This document shows, one piece after another, positions 7,759 to 15,900 of a stretch of DNA of 32,059 nucleotides (the stretch's first letter is position 1; every line of letters begins with the position of its first letter). Under the pieces are notes generated by a model. That model had not been told where the DNA came from. It saw nothing but the letters and a program-made list of their open reading frames with translations, and searched no databases. The DNA lies in the NCBI GenBank assembly GCA_030699825.1, contig JAUYKV010000029.1, forward strand, positions 1 to 32,059. The letters run 5' to 3'. Origin of the DNA: Pseudomonas sp. (lineage in GTDB: Bacteria; Pseudomonadota; Gammaproteobacteria; Pseudomonadales; Pseudomonadaceae). The translations under genes and the position numbers were made by a program.

Positions 7759-10071
7759 CTAGAGGCTCGGCTCGCTCAGCAGGGGCAGGCGGCAGCGGTC
7801 GACTGTCCACCAGCTCGGCAGCAGGCGACGGATGGCGGGCTGGTTGAAGCGGTCGTCGATCAGGTAGACCACGCCCTGGTCATCCTGGGTGCGGATCACT
7901 CGGCCGGCGGCCTGCACGACTTTCTGCAGGCCGGGGTAGAGGTAGGTGTAGTCGTAGCCCAGGTGGTTGCCGAACATGCCCTGCATGCGCTGCTTGATTT
8001 CCTCGTTGACCGGGTTGATCTGCGGCAGGCCGAGGGTGGCGATGAAGGCGCCGATCAGGCGCTCGCCGGGCAGGTCGATGCCTTCGCCGAACGCGCCGCC
8101 GAGCACGGCGAAGCCGATGCCCTGGCTGGCGCTGCTGAAACGGTCGAGAAAGGCCTGGCGCTGGCCTTCGTCCATCTGTCGCGACTGTTGCCAGATCGGG
8201 ATCTGCGGGTGGGCGGCGCGGAATTCATCGAGTACCAGGCGCAGGTAGGCGTAGCTGCTGAAGAAGGCCAGGTAGTTGCCCGGCCGCTCGGCGAACTGGC
8301 GCGCCATCAGCGCGGCGATCGGCGCCAGCGAGTAGTCGCGGTGGGCGAAGCGGGTGGACAGGTTGCTGACCGCCTGCACCTGCAATTGCTCGGCGCTGAA
8401 CGGCGACTCGACATCGATCCACGGCGTCTGCTGCGGCAGGCCGAGCAGGTCGGCGTAGTAGTGCGCGGGGCTCAGGGTCGCGGAGAACAGGGTGCAGCTG
8501 TGGGCGGCGGCGAAGCGCGGGGCGAGGAAGGGCGCCGGCACTATATTGCGGATACACAGGGTCGAGGTCGCTGGCCCGCCGGAGCTGTCGTCGCGGCTGA
8601 TGTCGAACAGCGAATGGCTGTCGAAGGCCTCGGCGAGGCGGCAGAACAGCATGGCGTCCAGGTAGAAGTGCAGCAGCTCGGCGGCGTTGCCCGCCGGCTG
8701 GTCGGTGAGGTGGTCGGTGAGGGTGCTGACGGCCTTGTGCAGGGCCATGATGAACAGGTCCGGGGCGGCGGGGTAGACCTGATAGGCCGCTTCCTGGTCG
8801 CGCTGCAGTTGTTGCCAGTGGCGGTTGACCCGCTCCAGCGGGCCCTTCATCACCGGCGGGGCGATGCGTCTGAGGGCCTCGAAGCGGGTCTGCTCGAGTG
8901 CGGCGGTGTACATGCCGCGGCCGCGCTCGATCAGGTTGTGCGCCTCGTCCACCAGCAGGGTCACGCGCCATTCGTTGAGCAGGGTCAAACCGTGCAGCAG
9001 GCCGCCCATGTCGAAGTAGTAGTTGTAGTCGCAGACCACCACGTCGGCCCAGCGGCACAGCTCCTGGCTCAGGTAGTAGGGGCAGATTTGATGCGCCAGC
9101 GCGGTTTCGCGCACGCTGTCCTGGTTCAGCCACTGGCGCTCCAGCGCGGCCTGACGGGCGGCCGGCAGACGGTCGTAGAAGCCCTTGGCCAGCGGGCAGG
9201 AGTCGCCGTGGCAGGCCTTGTCCGGTTGTTCGCAGGCCTTGTCGCGGGCGACGTGTTCGAGCACCCGCAGCGGCATCGCGCTTTCCTGGCTGCGCAGGGT
9301 CGCCAGGGCGTCCAGCGCCAGGCGCCGGCCGGGGGTCTTGGCGGTGAGGAAGAACAGGCGGTCTAGCGCCTGCTCGGGGAAGGCCTTGAGCTGCGGAAAC
9401 AGGGTGCCGAGGGTCTTGCCAATGCCGGTGGTGGCCTGGGCCATCAGGCTGTGGCCGTCGCGGGCGGCGCGGTACACCGACTCGGCCAACTGGCGCTGGC
9501 CGCTGCGAAACTGCGGGTGGGGAAAGCGCAGGCGCTCGAGCGCCTGGTTGCGCACCAGGCGATGCGCGCGCTCGCGTTCGGCCCAGGCGATGAAGCGGCT
9601 GCACTGCAGCTCGAAGAAGGCGCGCAGCTCCTCGGCACCGAGGCATTCGTGGAAGGCGGTTTCGTGCTGGGTCAACACGTTGAAATAGACCACCGCCAGG
9701 TTGATCTCGGCCAGGCCGCGTTGCTGGCACAGCAGCCAGCCGTAGACCTTGGCCTGGGCCCAATGCAGCAGCCTGTGGTTCTCCGGAATGCGGGCGATGT
9801 CGCCGCGGTGGGTCTTGATCTCTTCCAGGCGGTTGCCGTCCGGGTCATAGCCGTCGGCCCGGCCGCGCACCTGCAGGCCCTGGTAGTCGCCGGCGAGCGG
9901 CAGCTCTGCCTGGTAGCCCGGGCCGCGCCGGGCGACCACGATGGCGTGGCCGTTCATGCCTTCCTGGGCGGTCGGCGAGGGGGTGAAGCGCAGATCCAGG
10001 TCGCCGACCTTAGCGGTGAATTCGCACAGCGCGCGCACCGCGACCTGGTATTTGATGATCTGTGGGCTCAT
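7759..10071 (-). CDS. XPD/DinG-family Fe-S DNA helicase with N-terminal RecB-like nuclease domain
   Basis: Superfamily 2 helicase of 770 residues, probably unwinding branched DNA during repair. The N-terminal 180 residues contain a PD-(D/E)XK signature: GRAD with D73, then LEEIK with E84 and K86, and an AKVYG helix near 107 as in RecB/Cas4 nucleases. The helicase follows with Q-motif-like FRSGQ, Walker A ATTGIGKT (213-220), four candidate Fe-S ligands at C280, C287, C292 and C330, and the DEAH box at 375-378. C-terminal motifs include FFSSYAYL, GGAFGEGIDLPG and QAAGRVIR. This differs from classical DinG, which has no RecB-type domain. The ATG at 10071 overlaps the fan1 stop (ATGA), so translation is coupled. 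It should share the LexA control of that operon. The product corresponds to proteins annotated as DinG-type helicases, as I recall for PA1045. Confidence 0.9.
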   Translation of the reverse strand: MSPQIIKYQVAVRALCEFTAKVGDLDLRFTPSPTAQEGMNGHAIVVARRGPGYQAELPLAGDYQGLQVRGRADGYDPDGNRLEEIKTHRGDIARIPENHRLLHWAQAKVYGWLLCQQRGLAEINLAVVYFNVLTQHETAFHECLGAEELRAFFELQCSRFIAWAERERAHRLVRNQALERLRFPHPQFRSGQRQLAESVYRAARDGHSLMAQATTGIGKTLGTLFPQLKAFPEQALDRLFFLTAKTPGRRLALDALATLRSQESAMPLRVLEHVARDKACEQPDKACHGDSCPLAKGFYDRLPAARQAALERQWLNQDSVRETALAHQICPYYLSQELCRWADVVVCDYNYYFDMGGLLHGLTLLNEWRVTLLVDEAHNLIERGRGMYTAALEQTRFEALRRIAPPVMKGPLERVNRHWQQLQRDQEAAYQVYPAAPDLFIMALHKAVSTLTDHLTDQPAGNAAELLHFYLDAMLFCRLAEAFDSHSLFDISRDDSSGGPATSTLCIRNIVPAPFLAPRFAAAHSCTLFSATLSPAHYYADLLGLPQQTPWIDVESPFSAEQLQVQAVSNLSTRFAHRDYSLAPIAALMARQFAERPGNYLAFFSSYAYLRLVLDEFRAAHPQIPIWQQSRQMDEGQRQAFLDRFSSASQGIGFAVLGGAFGEGIDLPGERLIGAFIATLGLPQINPVNEEIKQRMQGMFGNHLGYDYTYLYPGLQKVVQAAGRVIRTQDDQGVVYLIDDRFNQPAIRRLLPSWWTVDRCRLPLLSEPSL

Positions 10072-11705
10072 GCGGCGGCCCACTGCACGTAGCAGACGTC
10101 CACCGGCATGCCGTGCTCGGCGCAGAACGCCAGCCAGCGGCGCTGGTTATCCTGCAGGCGGTCGCCGGGGCCCTTGACCTCGATCATCCGGTAGCGCTGC
10201 TGCGCCGGCCAGAACTGGATCAGGTCGGGCATGCCGGCGCGGTTGGCGCGGATATCGCCCAGCAGGCGCTGGAACCAGGCCCGCAGGTGCGCCGCCGGCA
10301 GGCAGTCGAGGGCCTGTTCCAGCAGCGCCTGGTCGAGCATGGCCCAGAACACGAAGGGCGACTGGATGCCGTGCTTGTCGGCATAGGTCTGGCGGATGCT
10401 GTGCTTGTAAGTGTCCGAATCCAGCTGCGCCAGGCAGGCGCCGAACAGGTCGGCGCGGCGCGCCTGGAAGTCGGCGCCGAGCAGATCCAGCGGGCCGCTC
10501 TGGAACGGATGGAAGAAGGCGCCCGGCAGCGGGGCGAAGATCGCCGGCCAGCAGAGCAGGCCGAACAGGCTGCAGATCAGGCTGTTCTCGACATAGTGCA
10601 CCGGCGCGTCGGGTTCGCTCAGGTGCAGCTTGACTGCGTATTCGACGCTGTGCGCGGCGGGCCGCGGCAGACACAGGTCAAGGCGGGCCGGCGCGGGCGC
10701 CTTCGGCTTGGGCGGTTGCGCCAGACCGAGCTGGCGGTCGAGGCGCCGCAGCACGCGTTCGACTCCCTGCGCCTCGGCCTGGTTTTCCGGCGCCGCGACC
10801 GCCTGGCTGGCCAGGGCGTGGGCTTCGCCGGCGCGGCCCAGGCGTTCCAGCACGCGGATGCGGCGCAGGCGGGCACCGGCAAACGGGCAATCGGCGTAGC
10901 AGGTCAGGGCGTTATCCAGCTCGCCGGCGCGCTCCAGATGCTGGCCCAGGCGAAACAGCAGCTTGGCCCGGCGCATGGCGAGAAAGGGCGTGGTGCAGTC
11001 CAGCACGGCGATCTCTTGCAGCACCGCGGCGATCGGCTCGCCGGCCTCGCCGCGTTCGCGGCAGCGTTGCAGCGCCAGGTAGCAGTCCACCTCCTCGCGG
11101 CGGCGGAATACCCGCGAGGCGGCGCTCAGGGCGACCGGCTCGTAGCGGAAGATGCCCAGCTCGGCGAGAACGAACTCGGTCCAGTCCTGCTGCAGGTTGC
11201 CGAAGAACATCAGGCGCAGGCGTTCGCACAGCGGATCGATGGCCAGGCTGTACACCTGCTCGTCCAGCCCTGGGCACCAGGCAGTGAAGCTACGGGATTC
11301 GCTGTGCTCGGCGGCTAGCTGAGCGAGCAACTCGGGTTTCTTCAAGGCTTTGTGCGCGCGCGCGGCGAAGGCCTCGAGCAGCTCTTCCTTGCGCAGCAGG
11401 TCGAATAGCTCCGCCAGCGCCAGCTCGGTGTCATGGCGGATCCAGCCGGCGTCGAGCAGCGCCTGGGCGGCGTGGCGCGGGCAGCCGATCTCCGCATAGG
11501 CCAGCTTGCTGGCGCGAAAATGCACGCCCTTGCGCATGATCATCCGTACCAGCAACGCCTGGCTGGGCAGCGCCAGTTCGCCGAAGCAGTGCAGAAACGT
11601 CTGCTCGTCGGCCAGCAGCAGGTCGTGATGACGCTCCCGCAGCCAGGCCAGGGCTTTATGGAAGTTGCACAGGTAATACAGGCTGGGGTCGAGCTGAGGC
11701 TGCAT
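10068..11705 (-). CDS. fan1: FAN1-type structure-specific nuclease (VRR-NUC domain)
   Basis: Fanconi-associated nuclease 1 homologue that in its family cuts 5' flaps and helps unhook interstrand crosslinks. The protein has 545 residues. The N-terminal region RMIMRKGVHFRASKLAYAEI (about 55-74) matches the SAP-like DNA-binding part. A helical middle with TPR-like helices follows. The C-terminal VRR-NUC domain has GMPDLIQFW with D494 and MIEVKGPGDRLQDNQ with E509 and K511, the PD-(D/E)XK catalytic set. The nearest known relative is the structurally studied P. aeruginosa FAN1. I chose the ATG at 11705 because the alternative at 11729 lies inside the LexA box; the ribosome-binding site is weak. 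It is the first gene of a two-gene operon with the helicase. Confidence 0.92.
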   Translation of the reverse strand: MQPQLDPSLYYLCNFHKALAWLRERHHDLLLADEQTFLHCFGELALPSQALLVRMIMRKGVHFRASKLAYAEIGCPRHAAQALLDAGWIRHDTELALAELFDLLRKEELLEAFAARAHKALKKPELLAQLAAEHSESRSFTAWCPGLDEQVYSLAIDPLCERLRLMFFGNLQQDWTEFVLAELGIFRYEPVALSAASRVFRRREEVDCYLALQRCRERGEAGEPIAAVLQEIAVLDCTTPFLAMRRAKLLFRLGQHLERAGELDNALTCYADCPFAGARLRRIRVLERLGRAGEAHALASQAVAAPENQAEAQGVERVLRRLDRQLGLAQPPKPKAPAPARLDLCLPRPAAHSVEYAVKLHLSEPDAPVHYVENSLICSLFGLLCWPAIFAPLPGAFFHPFQSGPLDLLGADFQARRADLFGACLAQLDSDTYKHSIRQTYADKHGIQSPFVFWAMLDQALLEQALDCLPAAHLRAWFQRLLGDIRANRAGMPDLIQFWPAQQRYRMIEVKGPGDRLQDNQRRWLAFCAEHGMPVDVCYVQWAAA

Positions 11706-11719
11706 GGGGAAACCGGATA

Positions 11720-11735
11720 CTGTTTGCATATACAG
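11720..11735 (-). promoter_or_regulatory. LexA (SOS) box controlling the fan1-helicase operon
   Basis: On the minus strand it reads CTGTATATGCAAACAG, a perfect CTGT-N8-ACAG operator with an AT-rich core. It ends 14 bases upstream of the fan1 ATG, so bound LexA would cover the promoter or the start of the transcript. It should make the operon DNA-damage inducible. I recall PA1044/PA1045 being listed in the P. aeruginosa LexA regulon, which fits. Confidence 0.88.
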
Positions 11736-11823
11736 ATATCAGCGCGGCGCGCGCTTTGCAACGAGCAGGGGATGGGAGGCCGAGTCGGGCCAGCGGTCAC
11801 GCGGCAAACCGGGGCGCCGGCTC

Positions 11824-11957
11824 TTGTAGGATGGCGTTGAGCGCAGCGATACCCATCAATGGTTAGCAGCAACTGCAAGCCTGCCCGGGTGTGGGTTGAT
11901 ATTCGCGGCGATGGGTATCGCTGCGTTCAAACCTACGCGGCCCGCCCCATCCTACAA
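11824..11957. repeat. Dispersed-type inverted repeat with two nested perfect stems
   Basis: Outer arms TTGTAGGATGG (11824-11834) and its complement (11947-11957) enclose inner arms GCAGCGATACCCATC (11843-11857) and its exact complement (11910-11924). The GTAGGATGG...GATGGGTATCGC pattern is typical of multicopy intergenic palindromes in pseudomonads. It occupies most of the gap between the fan1 promoter and the lipoprotein gene (11736-12077), which contains no gene. Confidence 0.8.
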
Positions 11958-12077
11958 AAGCCTGCGCACGAACCGGCGGCAGGATCCGGCGCCGACAGCT
12001 TTACTTGAGCGCGGCCGCCGCACCGTCAATACTGAGCCGGCGTCAGTACTCCGATAATCCACCCGTGAAGGATTCCC

Positions 12078-12503
12078 ATGCGATTGATTTGTGCAGTACT
12101 GCCCCTGCTGGCGTTGGCCGGTTGTTCGTCCTTTCAGGCCGCCCCGGAAAATGTCACCGCGGTGCCCAGCGAGCGCTTGCTGGCCTACCAGCAGCCGGTG
12201 GCGGGCAGCGGGCTGATCGTGGTCAACCGCGACCTGGGCATGCTCGGCGGTGGTTGCTATGTGGCGGTGCTGATCGACCGTAAGGTGGCGGCGCGCATCG
12301 GCATCGGCGAACAGGCGCGCCTGCATGTGCCGCCAGGCAAGCGGGTGGTCGGCATCGGCATCGACCAGGCTGACGACACCCTTTGCAGCAAAGGCCGTCT
12401 GCGCCGCGAGTTGGCGGTGCCCGTGGTGGCAGGCGAAAGCCAGCACCTGCGCATCGTCAGCGAGGCCAAGAGCGGTTTCGATATCCGGCTGGCCACGCCC
12501 TGA
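12078..12503 (+). CDS. Small lipoprotein of unknown function
   Basis: A 141-residue protein with a lipoprotein signal: MRLICAVLPLLALAGC, with the lipobox LAGC and acylated cysteine C16. The next residue pair is Ser-Ser, favouring transport to the outer membrane. The mature part is beta-rich (IVVNRDLGMLGGGCYVAVLI, then RLHVPPGKRVVGIG) with conserved-looking Gly turns and two further cysteines (about C61 and C103) that may form a disulfide. I do not recognise a named family, though the pattern resembles small 3-isopropylmalate-dehydrogenase-mislabelled lipoproteins of Pseudomonas. The ATG has AAGGA six bases upstream. It is monocistronic, followed by a stem-loop. Confidence 0.85.
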   Translation: MRLICAVLPLLALAGCSSFQAAPENVTAVPSERLLAYQQPVAGSGLIVVNRDLGMLGGGCYVAVLIDRKVAARIGIGEQARLHVPPGKRVVGIGIDQADDTLCSKGRLRRELAVPVVAGESQHLRIVSEAKSGFDIRLATP

Positions 12504-12532
12504 GCCGCAGAGGGCTCGCCAATTCGCTGGCT

Positions 12533-12562
12533 GAAATGACTGCCGGTTGAGGCGGTCATTTC
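12533..12562 (+). terminator. Stem-loop after the lipoprotein gene
   Basis: GAAATGACTGCC and GGCGGTCATTTC pair with one mismatch around a GGTTGA loop, 30 bases after the stop codon. The T-run is absent, so termination may be inefficient or the hairpin may stabilise the 3' end. Confidence 0.5.
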
Positions 12563-13150
12563 TGAGGTCAACGCTGCGCGCTCCTGCGGCAGGCGATGGC
12601 TCCGGCTTTGGATATAACCAGTTGGCACTGAGATAAGCGCGAATCGGCTTAATTCCGGCGACTGGCGGCCTTGGCAGGCACTGATGCAGCGTTCACAATT
12701 TGCCTTGAGTTGAACGAACTACAATTTGGTCTGTAGCGCTAGGGAATAGACAGAAACGCCAAAACAAAAGGGTGAATAGCCATCATCACTCGAAGACCTC
12801 GCCAGCTGCTTGGCGTGTTTTTATGAGCGGTAATGGTATTTGATGATCAACCCTGTGGTTTTTCTATGGCGTTATCTCCACTGCGTGCACTCCCTAGTCT
12901 CGACGCCGACCAGGATCGATGATCCAAGGTTCACTCATCTCATTGCCATGACTAATTCTCCGTACTGTTAGGTGAAGAGGCCGTTCTAATAATTGCAGCA
13001 GCGATCAGCAGCAGTCGCTCGATTGTCTGGGCCAACTCGTAGTAATCGTCAATTAGCGATCTGAGTCAGCAGAGTCCGATTTCAGCTGTCGCTTGCCGAT
13101 GTTCAAAGACGCAGCCGCTTCCTATCGTACCCACGCATAGGACGCTAGTT
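12563..13150. other. Gene-free, AT-richer intergenic stretch
   Basis: Nearly 600 bases without a credible coding frame, visibly lower in GC than the flanks. It contains an orphan intrinsic terminator (12798-12823). A possible minus-35/minus-10 pair lies at 12943-12948 (TTGCCA) and 12966-12971 (TGTTAG) with 17-base spacing, upstream of the universal stress gene, but the minus 10 is weak. The TTGATGATCAA sequence near 12840 resembles an Anr box, but its spacer is one base instead of four. Confidence 0.5.
12798..12823 (+). terminator. Orphan intrinsic terminator
   Basis: CGCCA, a GCTGCT loop and TGGCG are followed by TGTTTTTA, a short but typical rho-independent form. No coding gene ends just before it; the lipoprotein gene stops 300 bases upstream. 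It may end a small RNA starting somewhere between 12650 and 12750, or be left from a lost gene. Confidence 0.55.
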
Positions 13151-14185
13151 ATGCAAACCATTCGCAACACGCTAGTGGTGATGGATGCGCAGCAGTCTGA
13201 CGCTCTATTGCTTGATAGAGCCATGCTGATCGCCGGTGCTACCTCATCGCACTTACATTTGCTGGCATGTAACAAGAAAAACCACTCATCATCGGATCTG
13301 CAGGCAGCCGAGGACTCCCTGCGCCAGAAAGGTTTCAGCGTCAGCTCACAGCAGGCCTGGAAGGAGAGCCTGCATAAGACCATCATCGCCGTGCAGCAGG
13401 AGCAGGAATGCGGACTGGTGATCAAGCAGCATTTGCCTTGCAATCCCTTGCTCAAAACTTTTCTCCCCTCCGAAGACTGGAAACTTCTGCGTTTCTGTCC
13501 CTGTCCGGTATTGATCGTCAAAAGCACCGAGTCCTGGCAGGGCGGTGTGATTCTTGCGGCCATCGACGCCGGTAATCGCGATGTCAATCACCGGCTTCTG
13601 CATGCCGGTATTGTCGGACATGGCTATGACATTGCCCAAATGATTGGCGGCACCCTGCACATAATGTCCGCTCACCCCTGTGCCGAACTGCTATCTGCCG
13701 ATCCCGTCTACCACCTCGGGGATAGCATCCACGCGATGTACCTGGAGCACTGCAGGCCGTTGCAAGCCGAATACGAGGTCAGCGACGAACGCCTGCATAT
13801 CGAAGAAGGGCCAGCCGAAGCCCTGATCCCGTCTATTGCCGAGCGCTTGAGGGTGAAACTTACCGTGATTGGCAGCGTCGCCCGCAGTGGTCTGTCTGGA
13901 GCCTTGCTCGGTAACACGGCCGAAAACATTCTCGACAGCCTGAACTCCGACGTGCTGGTGCTCAAACCCGACGACATCATCAGCCACCTCGAGGAACTGG
14001 CATCGCCACCGCACAATCAGGTTCTGGATGGTGCCATCCACTCCTGGCCTTACAGTCATACCGCGCACCTGGAGGTTCCGACGACTCAGACCGTCAGTTA
14101 CATCGAAGCGGCGTCCAGCCGGCAAACGGATACCCCGGCAATCAGTCTGGAGCAACAGCAGAGGCTCAGCCGTCAGGCGCGTTAG
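13151..14185 (+). CDS. Tandem universal stress protein (two Usp domains, UspE-like)
   Basis: Cytoplasmic stress protein of 344 residues with two Usp folds. The first (about 1-120) is degenerate and ends in CPCPVLIVKS. The second (about 130-280) keeps the nucleotide-binding signature GSVARSGLSGALLGNTAENI followed by DVLVLKP. The family binds ATP and supports survival under anaerobic, stringent or oxidative stress. An unusual tail of about 60 residues, rich in Ser, Thr, His and Gln, follows the second domain and matches nothing I recognise. Codon use is less GC-biased than in neighbouring genes, as is the upstream DNA, suggesting acquisition. The ATG has AGGAC eight bases upstream. It is a single gene with its own strong terminator. 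Confidence 0.9.
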   Translation: MQTIRNTLVVMDAQQSDALLLDRAMLIAGATSSHLHLLACNKKNHSSSDLQAAEDSLRQKGFSVSSQQAWKESLHKTIIAVQQEQECGLVIKQHLPCNPLLKTFLPSEDWKLLRFCPCPVLIVKSTESWQGGVILAAIDAGNRDVNHRLLHAGIVGHGYDIAQMIGGTLHIMSAHPCAELLSADPVYHLGDSIHAMYLEHCRPLQAEYEVSDERLHIEEGPAEALIPSIAERLRVKLTVIGSVARSGLSGALLGNTAENILDSLNSDVLVLKPDDIISHLEELASPPHNQVLDGAIHSWPYSHTAHLEVPTTQTVSYIEAASSRQTDTPAISLEQQQRLSRQAR

Positions 14186-14261
14186 GCAGGGTTGGCGACA
14201 TGGCGGGCGACGGTGAGGGTCGGTTATTCGCCCGCTGCGGTGTAGCGCTGCTTGAAAAGGC

Positions 14262-14296
14262 GGGGCATTTAGCTCGCTAAATTCCCCTCTTTTTTC
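14262..14296 (+). terminator. Strong intrinsic terminator of the Usp gene
   Basis: GGGGCATTTAGC pairs with GCTAAATTCCCC (one mismatch) around a TC loop and is followed by TCTTTTTT. It lies 76 bases after the Usp stop codon. The remaining 257 bases before ltaE carry no gene that I can see. Confidence 0.88.
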
Positions 14297-14553
14297 ACGC
14301 AGTGCGCCTTGCCGCGAACGCATGGAGGCGGTCTCGCGACGGCGTTCGCTACTAGGGGTTGGCAATCAGACCGCGCCGTTCGCGCAATAACAGGCAGTCA
14401 CTTTAAGGTATAGCTCTCTGCGGGCTGACGAGTGCGCACTTGTGCGACCCGCGGCAGTGCTCGGTCTGCGACTGTATCCCCGGAACTGTAACTTGTGTGC
14501 CCGTACCCGGCGCTTTAGCATCGGCGTTTTCGTCACCTTAAGGAAAACCGTCC

Positions 14554-15558
14554 ATGGCCGTCATCGACCTGCGCAGCGACACCGTCACCCTGCCAACCCC
14601 GGGCATGCGCGAGGCCATGCTGGCGGCCGAGTTGGGCGATGACGTCTACGGCGAGGATCCCACGGTCAACCGCCTGGAGCAGTACCTGGCGGCCGAGCTG
14701 GGATTTGCCCGCGCGCTGTTCGTGCCGACCGGCACCATGAGCAACCTGCTCGGCCTGATGGCCCACTGCGAGCGTGGCGACGAATACATCGTCGGCCAGC
14801 AGGCGCATACCTATAAATACGAAGGCGGCGGCGCCGCGGTGCTGGGGTCGATCCAGCCGCAGCCAATCGAGGGCGAAGCCGATGGCTCGTTCGATCTGGC
14901 CAAGGTCGAGGCGGCCATCAAGCAGGACGACTTCCACTTCGCCCGCACCCGCCTGCTGGCGCTGGAAAACACCATGCAGGGCAAGGTCCTGCCGTTGAGT
15001 TATCTGGCCGCGGCCCGCGAGTTGACCCACAGGCGTGGCCTGGCTCTGCATCTGGACGGCGCGCGGCTGTACAACGCGGCGGTCAAGCAGGGCGTGGCGG
15101 CCAGGGACATCACCCGGCATTTCGATTCGGTCTCGGTCTGTTTGTCCAAGGGCCTGGGCGCGCCGGTGGGGTCGGTGCTGTGTGGCAGCGCCGAGCTGAT
15201 CGGCAAGGCGCGGCGCCTGCGCAAGATGGTTGGCGGCGGCATGCGCCAGGCCGGCGTCTTGGCTGCCGCCGGGCTCTATGCCCTGGAGCATCAGGTGGCG
15301 CGTCTGGCCGAGGATCACGCCAATGCCGAACGCCTGGCCGACGGGCTACGCGGGTTGGGTTACGCGGTCGAGCCGGTGCAGAGCAATATGGTCTATGCCC
15401 AGCTCGGCGAGCGGGCCGGCGCCCTCAAGGCCTTCTGCGCCGAACGCGGGATCAAGCTGACCGCCGCGCCGCGTCTGCGCATGGTCACACATCTGGATGT
15501 CAGCGCCGCGGACATCGACCGGGTACTCGAGGCGTTTTCCGCCTTCGCCCGCACCTGA
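14554..15558 (+). CDS. ltaE: Low-specificity L-threonine aldolase
   Basis: PLP-dependent enzyme splitting L-threonine or L-allo-threonine into glycine and acetaldehyde, in the cytoplasm. The 334-residue length is typical. The N-terminal [19 protein letters not shown] signature is present. H85 ([12 protein letters not shown]) is the residue expected to stack on the cofactor, D168 ([12 protein letters not shown]) contacts the pyridine nitrogen, and the Schiff-base lysine is K199 in [13 protein letters not shown]. The ATG has AAGGA eight bases upstream. It stands alone; no glycine cleavage or sarcosine genes are next to it. Confidence 0.95.
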   Translation: MAVIDLRSDTVTLPTPGMREAMLAAELGDDVYGEDPTVNRLEQYLAAELGFARALFVPTGTMSNLLGLMAHCERGDEYIVGQQAHTYKYEGGGAAVLGSIQPQPIEGEADGSFDLAKVEAAIKQDDFHFARTRLLALENTMQGKVLPLSYLAAARELTHRRGLALHLDGARLYNAAVKQGVAARDITRHFDSVSVCLSKGLGAPVGSVLCGSAELIGKARRLRKMVGGGMRQAGVLAAAGLYALEHQVARLAEDHANAERLADGLRGLGYAVEPVQSNMVYAQLGERAGALKAFCAERGIKLTAAPRLRMVTHLDVSAADIDRVLEAFSAFART

Positions 15559-15660
15559 GCCGGATCGTCAGGCCGCTGCCGGTGTCGACAATGCTCCCGA
15601 CATTTTTCCTTCCTGCCCATCCATGCAATATTTCCCGTCGGCCTAGCGTCGTGTCAATCC

Positions 15661-15886
15661 TGAAATGTCGGATCACTGTAGGGTGGGTTAGCGGCGCCAA
15701 CCTCCGAACGATCAGACACCGCCATCGTGGCGCGCCACGTAACCCACCAGGCGATATCCCTGCGTTGCGCCGATGGTGGGTTACGGCGCAACGGATCTTG
15801 CTGGTTCATCACTATCGGCAGCGTGCGCCTAACCCACCCTACAGGGGGCGCGGTACGTGGGAAGACCGCGATTAACCGACATTTCA
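15661..15886. mobile_element. Nested inverted-repeat element, about 226 bp (MITE-like)
   Basis: Outer arms TGAAATGTCGG (15661-15671) and its exact complement (15876-15886) enclose perfect 16-bp arms CTGTAGGGTGGGTTAG (15676-15691) and its complement (15829-15844). A further internal pair, GTAACCCACC near 15739 and GGTGGGTTAC near 15775, lies within. Four copies of the GTGGGTTA word are thus arranged as two nested hairpins, without coding capacity. It sits between ltaE and the 3' end of bepA. The GTAGGGTGGGTTA word is common in Pseudomonas intergenic palindromes. Confidence 0.7.
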
Positions 15887-15900
15887 ACGTTGTCGTTACA

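Noticed and set aside
7471..9366. 631-codon plus-strand frame opposite the helicase
   Set aside because: It is antisense to the helicase, with shadow-type composition and no ribosome-binding site. The helicase on the other strand carries all expected motifs.
12840..12856. TTGATGATCAA as an Anr/Fnr box upstream of the universal stress gene
   Set aside because: The half-sites are right but the spacer is one base; Anr needs four (TTGAT-N4-ATCAA).
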